Below, in pieces: positions 47,224 to 55,966 of a stretch of 64,000 bases of DNA (position 1 is its first letter; each line of letters begins with the position of its first letter). The notes under the pieces are model-generated. The model worked only from the letters and a program-made list of their open reading frames with translations, was not told where the DNA came from and did not search any database. The DNA lies in the NCBI RefSeq assembly GCF_017592555.1, contig NZ_JAGFNS010000017.1, forward strand, positions 106,529 through 170,528. Direction: 5' to 3'. A program made the position numbers and the translations under genes. The DNA comes from Actinoplanes flavus. Its GTDB lineage: Bacteria; Actinomycetota; Actinomycetes; Mycobacteriales; Micromonosporaceae.

Positions 47224-48463
47224 TCCAGCTGACGCAGGCCTTGTCGACGGTCTTGAAGGGCGTGCCGAAGGCGGCCCGGGAGGCCGGGTCGAGTTCTTCG
47301 CCGAGCTGGACCACCCGGTCGACGAAGTCGAGCAGCTTCTTGTCGCCGTACTTGGCGGCCATGCAGCCGGCCGCGAAGTGCCCGGTGGCGTAGAGGGTGG
47401 CGACGGTGAGGTCGTCGGATTTGGCGCTGAGCGGCTTCACGACGACCGTCTTCAGGTCGCCGCGCCGGCCGAACGAGTAGCTCAGCACGTCCTTGTTGTA
47501 GGTGGCCCCGGGCTTGTCGGGCAGGAAGCCGATGTACTCGGCGATGCCCTCGATCAGCCAGAGGTCCTCCTCCTCGTCGTAGTTGGTGGACGAGGCGCGG
47601 GTCACCACGTGGGCCAGCTCGTGCTGGATGATCGTGGTGAGTTCCTTGTTCGAGGACGGCATCTCGCTGATCCGGACGACCACGTCGCCGCCGACCCGGC
47701 CGAGCGGCAGTTGGTAGGCCACCGACCAGGTCGGGTACTTTCCGCCGTACCAGCTGTTCCACGATTTGTTGTCGGCCAGGTAGACCCGGTAGCGGGCCTG
47801 CGGGTTGCCGGTGTAGCCGGCGTAGCGGTCGGCGACGGCGGCGGCCTTCTCGGCGACCTGGAGAACCCGGTTCAGGTGTTTGCGCTGGGCCGGCGGCGCG
47901 GCCACGATGACCCGCCGGCCGGTGGCGAAGACGAGCTGGGTGTTCTCCCACGGCGCCGGCTGGAGGTAGTTCTCCTTGCCGGAGCCGGCCATCCCGGTGA
48001 TCACGTAGGAGCTGCCGCGGGGTTTCCAGGTGAGCTTGTAGCCGACGTTCGGGTTGCCACCGCCGTCCCGGCAGAGCTGGGTGCTGAAACAGTAGTCGAG
48101 CTGGAAGCCGACGTTCATCGAGCCGGCGGTCTGCGGCAGCTGCTCGATGGTGAGCTTGGTGTAGGAGATCTCGAGCGCCCGCAGGTTGCGGAAGATGGCC
48201 CGGTAGCGCGTCTGCAACTTGGCGTCGACCGGGGCCAGCCAGCCCTTCTCGTCGCCCTTCATCAGCGCGTCGACCTGGCCTTCGAGCAGCGCCTCGACCT
48301 GCTCGAGCGGGGTGGGCGGGGCTTTCGGCTCGATCGTCACGCGGCGGGCCGCGACGGCTGTGGTGTCGTCGCCGGTCGGCCACAGCACGATGCCGGCCGA
48401 CGCCACCGCCACCAGGGCCACGAGCAGTACGGCCCCGAGACGTGAGCTTTTTCCATCCCCCAT
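47207..48463 (-). CDS. membrane-anchored or secreted gluzincin-like zinc metalloprotease
   Basis: This 418-residue protein has an N-terminal membrane/signal segment ('RLGAVLLVALVAVASAGIVLW'), an NTF2-like or mixed region (~60-190), and a zinc peptidase domain with HELAH at residues ~281-285 and the third ligand and aspartic-helix region 'WLIEGIAEYIGFLP' about 28 residues later, the gluzincin (peptidase MA) arrangement. A Cys near the end (KACVSWIK) may pair with 'DYCFSTQLC'. I chose ATG 48463; GTG 48481 is possible. The function is probably extracellular proteolysis; the target is unknown. Confidence 0.78.
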   Translation of the reverse strand: MGDGKSSRLGAVLLVALVAVASAGIVLWPTGDDTTAVAARRVTIEPKAPPTPLEQVEALLEGQVDALMKGDEKGWLAPVDAKLQTRYRAIFRNLRALEISYTKLTIEQLPQTAGSMNVGFQLDYCFSTQLCRDGGGNPNVGYKLTWKPRGSSYVITGMAGSGKENYLQPAPWENTQLVFATGRRVIVAAPPAQRKHLNRVLQVAEKAAAVADRYAGYTGNPQARYRVYLADNKSWNSWYGGKYPTWSVAYQLPLGRVGGDVVVRISEMPSSNKELTTIIQHELAHVVTRASSTNYDEEEDLWLIEGIAEYIGFLPDKPGATYNKDVLSYSFGRRGDLKTVVVKPLSAKSDDLTVATLYATGHFAAGCMAAKYGDKKLLDFVDRVVQLGEELDPASRAAFGTPFKTVDKACVSWIKQRT

Positions 48464-48497
48464 GGACGAGGATCTAATCACGCCTCGTCAGGGCACG

Positions 48498-49595
48498 TCA
48501 CCCGGGCCATCCACCATCGTCAAGGAATCGGCGGATCACCCCGGAGTACGACGAAAGGTCCAGTTCCTGGGCGCTCACCCAGGCGTCGGAGTAGTAGGTG
48601 TCGGCGTAGCGTTCGCCGCCGTCGCAGATGAGCGTCACCACCGATCCGGTACGCCCGGACGCGAGCATCTCGGCGATGAGCCGGAACGCGCCCCACAGGT
48701 TGGTGCCGGTCGAGCCGCCGACCCGCCGGCCCAGGACGGCCGAGCCGGCCCGCATGGCGGCCAGGGACGCGGCGTCCGGGACGTGGATCATCCGGTCCAC
48801 CACCGAGGGCAGGAAGGACGCCTCCACCCGGGGGCGGCCGATCCCCTCGATGCGGGAGCCGCGGCCGGTCACGACGTTCCAGTCACCGGCGAGATAAGCC
48901 TGCCAGAACGCCGACCCCTCGGGGTCGACAACGCAGACCTTGGTGTCGAGGCGGCGGTAGCGGGCGTACCGGCCGATGGTGGCGCTGGTGCCGCCGGTGC
49001 CGGCGCCGACCACGATCCAGGCCGGGACCGGGTGCCGTTCGCGCTCCAGCTGGTGGTAGATCGACTCGGCGATGTTGTTGTTGCCGCGCCAGTCGGTGGC
49101 CCGCTCGGCGTACGTGAACTGGTCCATGAAGTGCCCGCCCAGCTCGGCCGCGAGCCGGCGCGCCTCGGCGACCACCTGCGTCGGGTCGGCCACCAGGTGA
49201 CATCGGCCGCCCTGGAACTCGATCAGCGAGATCTTCTCCGGCGAGGTGGCGGCCGGCATCACGGCGATGAACGGCAGGCCGAGCATTCGGGCGAAATACG
49301 CCTCGCTCACCGCGGTCGATCCGGACGACGCTTCCACGATGGTCGTGCTCGGCCCGATCCAGCCATTGCAGAGCGCATACAGGAAAAGCGATCGTGCCAG
49401 GCGATGCTTCAGTGAACCGGTGGGGTGCGACGACTCGTCCTTGAGGTAGAGGTCGATGCCCCAGGCGGCGGGAAGCGGGAAGGGCAGCAGGTGGGTGTCG
49501 GCGGACCGGTTGGCGTCGGCCTCGACCTGGCCGATGGCCTCGCGGGCCCAGTCACGGTTGACCCGCTCGCAGCGCCCGAAGTCGGTGATCTCCAT
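48498..49595 (-). CDS. PLP-dependent cysteine synthase/desulfhydrase family enzyme (Cds1-like)
   Basis: This 365-residue fold-type II PLP enzyme has the cofactor lysine Lys63 in 'DESSHPTGSLKHR', the phosphate loop 'VVGAGTGGTSATIG' and 'EASSGSTAVSEAYFARML'. It resembles the mycobacterial cysteine desulfhydrase Cds1 more than CysK or CysM, judging by the N-terminus 'NRDWAREAIGQVEADANRSADTHLLPFPL'. It may release sulfide from cysteine. Its ATG overlaps the stop of the Lrp gene (TAATG), so the two form an operon, fitting amino-acid control. Confidence 0.78.
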   Translation of the reverse strand: MEITDFGRCERVNRDWAREAIGQVEADANRSADTHLLPFPLPAAWGIDLYLKDESSHPTGSLKHRLARSLFLYALCNGWIGPSTTIVEASSGSTAVSEAYFARMLGLPFIAVMPAATSPEKISLIEFQGGRCHLVADPTQVVAEARRLAAELGGHFMDQFTYAERATDWRGNNNIAESIYHQLERERHPVPAWIVVGAGTGGTSATIGRYARYRRLDTKVCVVDPEGSAFWQAYLAGDWNVVTGRGSRIEGIGRPRVEASFLPSVVDRMIHVPDAASLAAMRAGSAVLGRRVGGSTGTNLWGAFRLIAEMLASGRTGSVVTLICDGGERYADTYYSDAWVSAQELDLSSYSGVIRRFLDDGGWPG

Positions 49596-50044
49596 TACCC
49601 GAGGCCCGGCTGCGGACGGTTCTCCCACTTGGTGGAGAGGGCGATCGCGGTCCGGGTCGATGCGACACCCGGGGTCCGGTTGATGCGCACGATCAGCTGC
49701 TCCAGCTCGGCGATCGTGCCGACCCGCACGATGAGCTGGTAGGACTCCACGCCGGCCATGAAATAGCAGCTCTCCACCTCGGGCATGGCGCGGACGGCGG
49801 CGAGGACGTCGTCGGTGTCGGCGCCGGAGTCCTCGATGATGCCGATCAGCGCGGTCACGCCGAGCCCGATCGCCTCGTGGTCGATGTCGGCCCGGTAACC
49901 GCGGATGGTCCCGGCGGTCTCGAGCTTACCGACTCGCTCGTGCACGGCGGGGGCGGAGAGGCCGACCTTGCGGGCGAGCTCGGCGTACGACGAGCGGGCG
50001 TTCTCTCGTAGCAGGTCGATCAGCCGGAGGTCGATGGAGTCCAT
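49595..50044 (-). CDS. Lrp/AsnC family transcriptional regulator
   Basis: This 149-residue protein has an N-terminal helix-turn-helix ('RLIDLLRENARSSYAELARKVGLSAPAVHERVGKLE') and a C-terminal RAM ligand-binding domain ('AAVRAMPEVESCYFMAGVESYQLIVRV'). It is translationally coupled to the cysteine-desulfhydrase-like gene, so it probably senses an amino acid (cysteine is an obvious candidate) and controls that operon. Confidence 0.92.
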   Translation of the reverse strand: MDSIDLRLIDLLRENARSSYAELARKVGLSAPAVHERVGKLETAGTIRGYRADIDHEAIGLGVTALIGIIEDSGADTDDVLAAVRAMPEVESCYFMAGVESYQLIVRVGTIAELEQLIVRINRTPGVASTRTAIALSTKWENRPQPGLG

Positions 50045-50259
50045 GGGAGAAACCCTAATCGGGTGGCGCTCCGGCCTTCACGCCCGGTAGCGGCGAATGG
50101 GCGGCAGGATAATGACCACTGTCGCAATCGGGGCTTTTTCCGCATTTCACGGACTTGGTTCAGGGGCGGTGCTCTAATGACTTTACGTCCCGATCGAGCA
50201 CGCCGACACTCACCGTGACCACCGGCCGCTCCAGATAACCGAAAACCGAGGAGGGGGTT

Positions 50260-50535
50260 GTGGACACTGGAGATCGTCTGCTGACACCGGGCGAGGTGGC
50301 CGCGTTGTTCCGCGTCGACCCCAAAACGGTCACGCGCTGGGCCGCCGCCGGACGGATCGGCAGTATCCGTACTCCGGGTGGACACCGCCGATTCCGTGAA
50401 TCCGAAGTGCGTGCGCTCCTCGAAGGCGATGGTGTGATCGAGGAGATGCGCGAGGACGACGCCGCCAACAAGCCCCGCAACAACGGCCCGAGCCATCCCG
50501 GGCCCGGCTACGGCCCGCCCAACGGCCTGCGCTAG
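50260..50535 (+). CDS. bldC: BldC-type MerR-like developmental regulator
   Basis: This 91-residue DNA-binding protein has the BldC helix-turn-helix and wing: 'LLTPGEVAALFRVDPKTVTRWAAAGRIGSIRTPGGHRRF'. In Streptomyces BldC binds direct repeats and delays development. It lacks the MerR dimerisation helix, but has a ~25-residue Asn/Pro/Gly-rich tail beyond the short Streptomyces protein. The start is GTG 50260 after a strong GAGGAGGGGG. The stop TAG is shared, on the other strand, with the ubiX-like gene. Confidence 0.88.
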   Translation: MDTGDRLLTPGEVAALFRVDPKTVTRWAAAGRIGSIRTPGGHRRFRESEVRALLEGDGVIEEMREDDAANKPRNNGPSHPGPGYGPPNGLR

Positions 50536-51155
50536 GCGCGTCCCTCACCCAGATCGCCGGTCCATCTGCGGAAGAGCGTGTGGGGTACGCCCAGCGCGTC
50601 GAGCACTTTACCGGCCACGAAATCGATCAGTTGCTGTGCCGTCGCGCCGGCCCCGGAGCCGTAGAAGCCGGGGCTGGCCGGCAGCACCACCGCCCCGGCG
50701 TCGTGCAGGGCGATCAGATGCTCCAGATGACTGCGGGTGACCGGAGTCTCCCGGGGCACGATCACCGTACGGCGCCGTTCTTTCAGATTCACCTCGGCCG
50801 CTCGCTGGAGCAGGTCCTTGGAGAGCCCGATGGCGATGCCCGCGCAGGCCGCGGTGCTCGCCGGCACCACGGCCATCCCACGGGCCGGGTAGGAGCCGCT
50901 GCTCGGGCCGGCGGCCAGGTCCCCGGCCGGCCAGTAGGCCAGATCGCCGAGGTCCCGGCCCAGCCAGGCGGCCACGTCGTCCTTCCAGTGCGCGTCCCGG
51001 ATCGTCGCGCCGGTCTCGTCCAGCAGGGTCAGCCGGGCGGCCCGGGAGACCACCAGGTCGACCGATTCGCCGGCGTCCAGCAGGGCGGTGAGCACCGCCT
51101 TGGCGTACGGGGTGCCGGAGGCTCCGGAGACGCCGACGATCCAGGGTTCACGCAT
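50532..51155 (-). CDS. ubiX: UbiX-like flavin prenyltransferase
   Basis: This 207-residue flavoprotein makes the prenylated FMN cofactor needed by the UbiD-type decarboxylase encoded 2.4 kb upstream on this strand. Motifs are 'VGVSGASGTPYAKAVL', 'VVPASTAACAGIAIGLSKDLLQRAAEVNLKERR' and 'PRETPVTRSHLEHL'. In futalosine organisms this pair supports the menaquinone decarboxylation step. Its last four bases overlap the end of convergent bldC. Confidence 0.92.
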   Translation of the reverse strand: MREPWIVGVSGASGTPYAKAVLTALLDAGESVDLVVSRAARLTLLDETGATIRDAHWKDDVAAWLGRDLGDLAYWPAGDLAAGPSSGSYPARGMAVVPASTAACAGIAIGLSKDLLQRAAEVNLKERRRTVIVPRETPVTRSHLEHLIALHDAGAVVLPASPGFYGSGAGATAQQLIDFVAGKVLDALGVPHTLFRRWTGDLGEGRA

Positions 51156-51167
51156 GCCACCAGTGTG

Positions 51168-52178
51168 CTACTCGCCCTTGTACAGGTACTCCTCCGGGAT
51201 CGCCTCGGCGACCGGGACCCAGGTCGAGAAGTCGCCCGGGGTGGACACCTCCAGGGAGTCGAGGATCTTCCGCGCCTCGGCCTTCGAGATCGAGCCGGTG
51301 ATGACTATCTCGTGGCCGTCGCCGACCGTCCGGTATCCGATGCAGCCACAGTTCGGCTCACCGGCCGGGTCCCGCCCCTGTAGCACGATCTGGATGTTGC
51401 CCTTGGTCCCGTCGATGGCCTCGTAGCGGCGGATCGCCGGATCACGCATCGACGCGATCGGAAGGAAGGTAACCGTGGCGAACTCGTTGGGCGAGTCCTG
51501 ACTGACCGCCCGCAACCGGAACCCGTCGGGCACATGGCCGAGCTTGAAGGGAATCCTGACCGGCTGCTCCGGGGCGATGCCGAAGCCGTCGGCCACCTCT
51601 CTCACCTGCGCGTTTGTCGCGACCGGGGGTTCCGGCGTGAGCACCGCGTAGGCGTTGTCGGCGTACTCCCAGACAAGGGTCTCGCTGGGGAACCCGGCCC
51701 CGGAGACCGTGAACGCCGGCCGGCCCTTGATCGGGTCCACGTCGGCGACCCGCTTCAGGCCCAGACGGGTCAGCGGGTCGACACCGGGTTCGTAGACCAG
51801 CAGCGACATCGTCGGCGACATGCCCTTTTTCGGAACGACCCCGACGCTGGTGTAGCCGGGGCCGAAGCTCCCCGGGTCACCGACCCGGAACGACGCCGTC
51901 TGATAGCCGCGGAACCGGGCGACGGACGGGATCAGATACTCCGGCGCCGGCGCCGGGGCGACCGACGCGGCCGGCTGCGGCGGGGCCGGCGCCGGACCCC
52001 GGGTGACGACCTGCGGCACCCCGATCGCGGCGGCCACCGCCACCACGGCCGCGAACGCCCACTCGGAGTTCCGGCGCCGCACCCGGCGCCGGCCGGCCGC
52101 GACCACGTGGTCGACGTCGTAGCGCGGTGGTGGCCCATCCACCTTCGCCTCGTGTAACAGCTCAGACAGCGGTCTCAT
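51168..52178 (-). CDS. single-pass membrane protein, probable partner of the SigE-family sigma factor
   Basis: This 336-residue protein has a short cytoplasmic N-terminus ('RPLSELLHEAKVDGPPPRYD'), one membrane helix ('WAFAAVVAVAAAIGVPQVV', ~residues 36-54) and a large external domain. A Pro/Ala stalk follows the helix. The external part has a Cys pair in 'NCGCIGYRT'. Its ATG lies inside the end of the sigma gene (17-base overlap). That layout is typical of actinobacterial SigE-family sigma factors with a membrane-bound partner, but no zinc anti-sigma motif is present. Confidence 0.7.
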   Translation of the reverse strand: MRPLSELLHEAKVDGPPPRYDVDHVVAAGRRRVRRRNSEWAFAAVVAVAAAIGVPQVVTRGPAPAPPQPAASVAPAPAPEYLIPSVARFRGYQTASFRVGDPGSFGPGYTSVGVVPKKGMSPTMSLLVYEPGVDPLTRLGLKRVADVDPIKGRPAFTVSGAGFPSETLVWEYADNAYAVLTPEPPVATNAQVREVADGFGIAPEQPVRIPFKLGHVPDGFRLRAVSQDSPNEFATVTFLPIASMRDPAIRRYEAIDGTKGNIQIVLQGRDPAGEPNCGCIGYRTVGDGHEIVITGSISKAEARKILDSLEVSTPGDFSTWVPVAEAIPEEYLYKGE

Positions 52179-52674
52179 GAACGGCCTCCCATTCAGTGCC
52201 GAGAATGCGGCGGAGCGCGTCGAGGCCACGCGCGGTGTAGACCTTGACGGTGCCCTCCGGGCACCTCAGCGCCTCGGCGGTCTGCTGCACGCTGAGGCCC
52301 TCCAGGAACCGCAGCACCAGCACGGCCCGCTGCCGGGCGGGCAGGCCGTCGAGGGCCTCACGCATCCGGAGGCGCTCGTCGACGGCCCGGGTGGCGTCGT
52401 CGGGGACGGGGGCGTCCGGCATGGCGTGGCTGCGGGACTGTTCGCGTCGCCACCACGGGCGGCGGGTCTCGTCGATGGCGGCCCGCACCACGGCGGTTCG
52501 CGCGTACGCGTCCGGGTTCTCCACCCGGTTCCATTTCGCGTACAGCTTCGCCAGGGCGGACAGCACCGCGTCCTCGGCCACCTGCCAGTCACCGCAGGTG
52601 AGGTACGCGAGCCCCCGTAACGACTCCATCCGCGCGCCGACGAACTCGCGGAAGTCGGCCTCTCTATCGCTCAC
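52162..52674 (-). CDS. SigE-family ECF RNA polymerase sigma factor
   Basis: This 170-residue sigma factor has region 2 ('FREFVGARMESLRGLAYLTCGDWQVAEDAV', 'VENPDAYARTAVVRAAID') and region 4 ('LDGLPARQRAVLVLRFLEGLSVQQTAEALRCPEGTVKVYTARGLDALR'). It belongs to the actinobacteria-specific SigE group (which includes SCO3450-type factors). It is coupled to the membrane protein gene downstream. The promoter it reads is unknown. Confidence 0.9.
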   Translation of the reverse strand: MSDREADFREFVGARMESLRGLAYLTCGDWQVAEDAVLSALAKLYAKWNRVENPDAYARTAVVRAAIDETRRPWWRREQSRSHAMPDAPVPDDATRAVDERLRMREALDGLPARQRAVLVLRFLEGLSVQQTAEALRCPEGTVKVYTARGLDALRRILGTEWEAVHETAV

Positions 52675-52705
52675 GCGGATGAGACGGAGAGCACCGGGCT
52701 ACGGG

Positions 52706-53599
52706 TTACAGCACGTACAGATCGATGAGCGCGAATAGGAACAGGGCGATGGCGATGAACCCGTTCGCCGTGAAGAACGCCCGGTTGACCTTGGAGAGAT
52801 CGTTCTCGGTCACCACGACGTGCTGGTAGACCAGGCCCGCGCCGGTGACCAGCAGACCGGCCCACCAGGCCCAGCTGAAACCGGCCAGCTGACCGAACCA
52901 GACGAACAGCGCGAAGCACAGCACGTGGGTGACCGTGGAGATGTGCAGGGCGGTCCGCACACCGAACCGGGCCGGGGTCGAGTGCACGCCGATCCGCCGG
53001 TCCACCTCGACGTCCTGGCAGGCGTAGATGATGTCGAAGCCACCGATCCAGAGGCCGACCGCGACACCGAGCACCCAGGCCGGCCACGAGCCGCTGAACG
53101 TGCCGGTGATCGCCAGCCAGGCGCCGACCGGAGCGACCGCCTGAGCCAGCGCCAGCACGTAGTGCGGGAAGTTCGTGAACCGCTTGGCGTACGGGTAGAT
53201 CACCAACGGGACGACGGCGAGCGGGGAGAGCACCAGGCAGAGCGGGTTCAGCAGGCCGGCCGCGACGATCAGGACGGCCAGCGAGATCAGGGCGCCGGTC
53301 CAGGCCGTCCGCAGGCTCACGGCGCCGGTGACCAGTTCGCGATTCCGCGTACGCGGGTTGAGGGCGTCGATCCGGCGGTCCAGGATGCGGTTGGCCGCCA
53401 TGGCGAAGGTCCGCCCGGACACCATCGCGATCGTGACCAGCACCAGGTCGAGCCAGTGCTCGCCGACCGTGTCCGTCAGGGACTCGATGGCGACCAGCGA
53501 CGACAGGTAGGCGAACGGCAGCGCGAAGATCGAGTGCTCGATCATGACCAGCCGCAGGAAGGCCTTGATCTTGCCGGGCTTCTCCTCGAGCGACGTCAC
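52706..53599 (-). CDS. mqnP: UbiA-family prenyltransferase of the futalosine pathway
   Basis: This 297-residue membrane prenyltransferase has nine predicted helices and the two Asp-rich motifs of UbiA enzymes ('NRILDRRIDALNPRT' and 'DIIYACQDVEVDRRIGVHSTP'). It attaches the polyprenyl tail to the naphthoate-type ring. GTG 53599 overlaps the ubiD-like stop (GTGA), linking prenylation and decarboxylation. Conventional MenA is an alternative name, but the mqnA/C/E context supports MqnP. Confidence 0.88.
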   Translation of the reverse strand: MTSLEEKPGKIKAFLRLVMIEHSIFALPFAYLSSLVAIESLTDTVGEHWLDLVLVTIAMVSGRTFAMAANRILDRRIDALNPRTRNRELVTGAVSLRTAWTGALISLAVLIVAAGLLNPLCLVLSPLAVVPLVIYPYAKRFTNFPHYVLALAQAVAPVGAWLAITGTFSGSWPAWVLGVAVGLWIGGFDIIYACQDVEVDRRIGVHSTPARFGVRTALHISTVTHVLCFALFVWFGQLAGFSWAWWAGLLVTGAGLVYQHVVVTENDLSKVNRAFFTANGFIAIALFLFALIDLYVL

Positions 53600-55056
53600 A
53601 GCCCGTATTCCTTCCACCGCTTGTCGACCAGCGAGACCACCTCGGGCGCCATCGTCATCTCCTCCGGCCAGCCCCGGGTGTAGCCCTCGGTCGGCAGCTT
53701 ACGGGTGGCGTCGACACCTGCCTTGCCGCCCCAGAACTGCTGGTAGGAGGAGTGGTCCAGGTGGTCCACCGGGCCCTCGGTGAGCAGCAGGTCGCGGGCG
53801 TAGTCGACGTTGCCGAAGGCGCGGAAGGCGACCTCGTTGTAGTCGTGCACGTCGACGTCCTCGTCGACCACCACGATCAGCTTGACCAGCGACAGCAGGT
53901 GGGCGCCCCAGATCGCGCTCATCACCTTCTGCGCGTGCTTCGGATAGCGCTTGCGGATGGAGACGATCAGGCAGTTGTGGAAGACGCCGGAGGCCGGCAT
54001 GTCGTAGTCGACGATGTCCGGGATCAGGATCTTGGCGAGCGGCAGGAAGATCCGCTCGGTGGCCTTGCCCAGGCCGTGGTCCTCCTGCGGCGGCTTGGAC
54101 GTGATGATCGAGTGGTAGATCGGCTTCTTCCGCATGGTCATCGTCTCGATGTGCAGCACCGGGAACGGCTCGACCGGGGTGTAGTAGCCGGTGTGGTCGC
54201 CGAACGGGCCCTCCGGGAGACGCTCGCCGGGCTCCAGGTAGCCCTCCAGCACGATCTGCGCCTCGGCCGGCACCTGCAACGGGACGGACACGCAGTCGAC
54301 CATCTCGATCCGCTCGCCCTGCAGGAAGCCGGCGAACAGGTATTCGTCGATGTCGGCCGGCAGGGGGGCGCTCGCCGCGTACGTCACCACGGGGTCGCAA
54401 CCGATCGCGACCGCGACCGGAAGTCGCTGGCCGAGCCGCTCGGCCACCGCGTGATGCGCGGTCGAGTCCTTGTGGATCTGCCAGTGCATGCCGAGCGTGT
54501 TCTTCGAATGCTGCTGGAGCCGGTAGAGGCCGAGATTGCGCTTGCCGGTCTCCGGGTGCTTGGTATGGGTCAGCCCGAAGTTGTGGAAGATGCCGCCGTC
54601 ACCGGGCCACACCTGGAGGCCGGGCAGCCGGTTCAGGTCGACCTCGTCGCCCCGGAGCACCACCTCCTGGCAGGGAGCGGTCTTCACCTTCTTCGGCGGC
54701 ATCGACTTGAGCTGGAGCACCTTGCCGATGCCCTCGCGGATGCCGGACCAGCCGACCGGCAGCTCCGGCTTGGCGATCGCGCTGATCCGCTCGCCGACCT
54801 CGTCCAGCCGGTCGACGCCGAGGGCCATGGCCATCCGCTTCTCGGTGCCGAACAGGTTGATCACCACCGGCATGTCGCCCCGGGTGGGCCGCTCGAAGAG
54901 CAGCGCCGGACCGCCGGCCCGCACCGTCCGGGTCACGATCTCGCTGATCTCCAGGGTCGGGTCCACCGGCACGGTGACCCGCCGCAGCTCACCGGCCTCC
55001 TCGAGGGCGGCGATGAAGCTCTGCAGATCGGCATAGGGGAATCCACGCGGCGCCAT
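53596..55056 (-). CDS. ubiD: UbiD-family prenylated-FMN decarboxylase (menaquinone pathway)
   Basis: This 486-residue decarboxylase is of full UbiD length. Family motifs are 'VNLFGTEKRMAMALGV', 'NLGLYRLQQHSKNTLGMHWQIHKDS', 'EGPFGDHTGYYTPVEPFPVLHI' and the catalytic-region 'ERIFLPLAKILIPDIVDYDMP'. It should remove the carboxyl group of the futalosine-derived ring using the cofactor made by the UbiX-like enzyme. The open frame runs on upstream to 55344, but homology starts at ATG 55056. Confidence 0.92.
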   Translation of the reverse strand: MAPRGFPYADLQSFIAALEEAGELRRVTVPVDPTLEISEIVTRTVRAGGPALLFERPTRGDMPVVINLFGTEKRMAMALGVDRLDEVGERISAIAKPELPVGWSGIREGIGKVLQLKSMPPKKVKTAPCQEVVLRGDEVDLNRLPGLQVWPGDGGIFHNFGLTHTKHPETGKRNLGLYRLQQHSKNTLGMHWQIHKDSTAHHAVAERLGQRLPVAVAIGCDPVVTYAASAPLPADIDEYLFAGFLQGERIEMVDCVSVPLQVPAEAQIVLEGYLEPGERLPEGPFGDHTGYYTPVEPFPVLHIETMTMRKKPIYHSIITSKPPQEDHGLGKATERIFLPLAKILIPDIVDYDMPASGVFHNCLIVSIRKRYPKHAQKVMSAIWGAHLLSLVKLIVVVDEDVDVHDYNEVAFRAFGNVDYARDLLLTEGPVDHLDHSSYQQFWGGKAGVDATRKLPTEGYTRGWPEEMTMAPEVVSLVDKRWKEYGL

Positions 55057-55117
55057 GACCCCCAGTCTGGCACCCGGCTCCGTCACTGGAGATCCGGGAC
55101 TGCCGTTGGAGACTTTC

Positions 55118-55963
55118 GTGAGGCTCCGGACCGTGACCCGATGGTGTGCGCTGACCGGTGTGGCCGCGGCTCTCGCGGTCGCCGCCCCGGCGATCTCGTC
55201 GGCCGACAGACGCCTGCCCGTGTGCGCGCCGGGCCGGGCGCCCACCCGTCCGCCGACCGGTCCGGCGGACGTGGCCAGCCCGCGGGCGTGCCGGGCCGGG
55301 GCGCCGCTGACCGAGTCGGACAAGGTCCCGCCGGCCGCGTTCACCCCGAGCGGCTACCACCATCTCGGCGCGGGCACCGGCGGCGAGTGGGGCGGGGTGT
55401 CCGGGCGCTTCTCCGTGGTGGACGGTTCGGTACGGCCCCGCACGTACGACTTCGTGGTGGGCCGGTTCATGGCGAAGCGGGACCTCGGTGGGGGCCGGAT
55501 CTCCTGGCTGGAGGCGGGCTGGGCGGAGACCGGCTGGGCCTCCCCCGGCCGCCAGCAGATCTACACCTTCAACACGAACACCAACCGGTGGCAGTTCTAC
55601 GACCAGTACCCGGTCCGGGCCGGCGACCAGATCTGGCTGGACCTGAACAGTGACCAGAACGGCCGGTGGCGGGCCTGGCTGTGGTGGGACGACCGGTGGA
55701 ACCTGCTCACCGAGCAGCAACTGCCGGTCGGCCCGGCCGCCTACATCGAGCAGTACGTCGAGGTGCACGTCGACGCGTCCCGCCAGACCAAGATCGACGT
55801 GCCGAAGGTGACGGTCGACAACGTGCAGCTGCGCCCGGTCGGCGGCGGGCCCGCCCGGTACTGGCGTGACGACGTCGCGACCGTGACCGGGGCGGCCGCC
55901 CGCGGCGGGTTCTGCCTGGACTGGGTGACCCGCTACGACACGTGGACCGCCGGGGACTGCTGA
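55118..55963 (+). CDS. secreted protein of unknown function
   Basis: This 281-residue protein has a signal peptide ('RTVTRWCALTGVAAALAVAAPAISSA'). The mature part is rich in Trp and Tyr and beta-structure ('QIYTFNTNTNRWQFYDQYP', 'WRAWLWWDDRWNLL'), reminiscent of carbohydrate-binding folds. I chose GTG 55118, which follows GGAG and places the signal peptide correctly. It is divergent from the ubiD-like gene. I do not recognise the family. Confidence 0.75.
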   Translation: MRLRTVTRWCALTGVAAALAVAAPAISSADRRLPVCAPGRAPTRPPTGPADVASPRACRAGAPLTESDKVPPAAFTPSGYHHLGAGTGGEWGGVSGRFSVVDGSVRPRTYDFVVGRFMAKRDLGGGRISWLEAGWAETGWASPGRQQIYTFNTNTNRWQFYDQYPVRAGDQIWLDLNSDQNGRWRAWLWWDDRWNLLTEQQLPVGPAAYIEQYVEVHVDASRQTKIDVPKVTVDNVQLRPVGGGPARYWRDDVATVTGAAARGGFCLDWVTRYDTWTAGDC

Positions 55964-55966
55964 CGC

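Noticed and set aside
53752..55653. 633-codon plus-strand frame opposite the ubiD-like gene
   Set aside because: It lies over a well-recognised UbiD protein and reads as Arg/Asp/His-rich shadow sequence.
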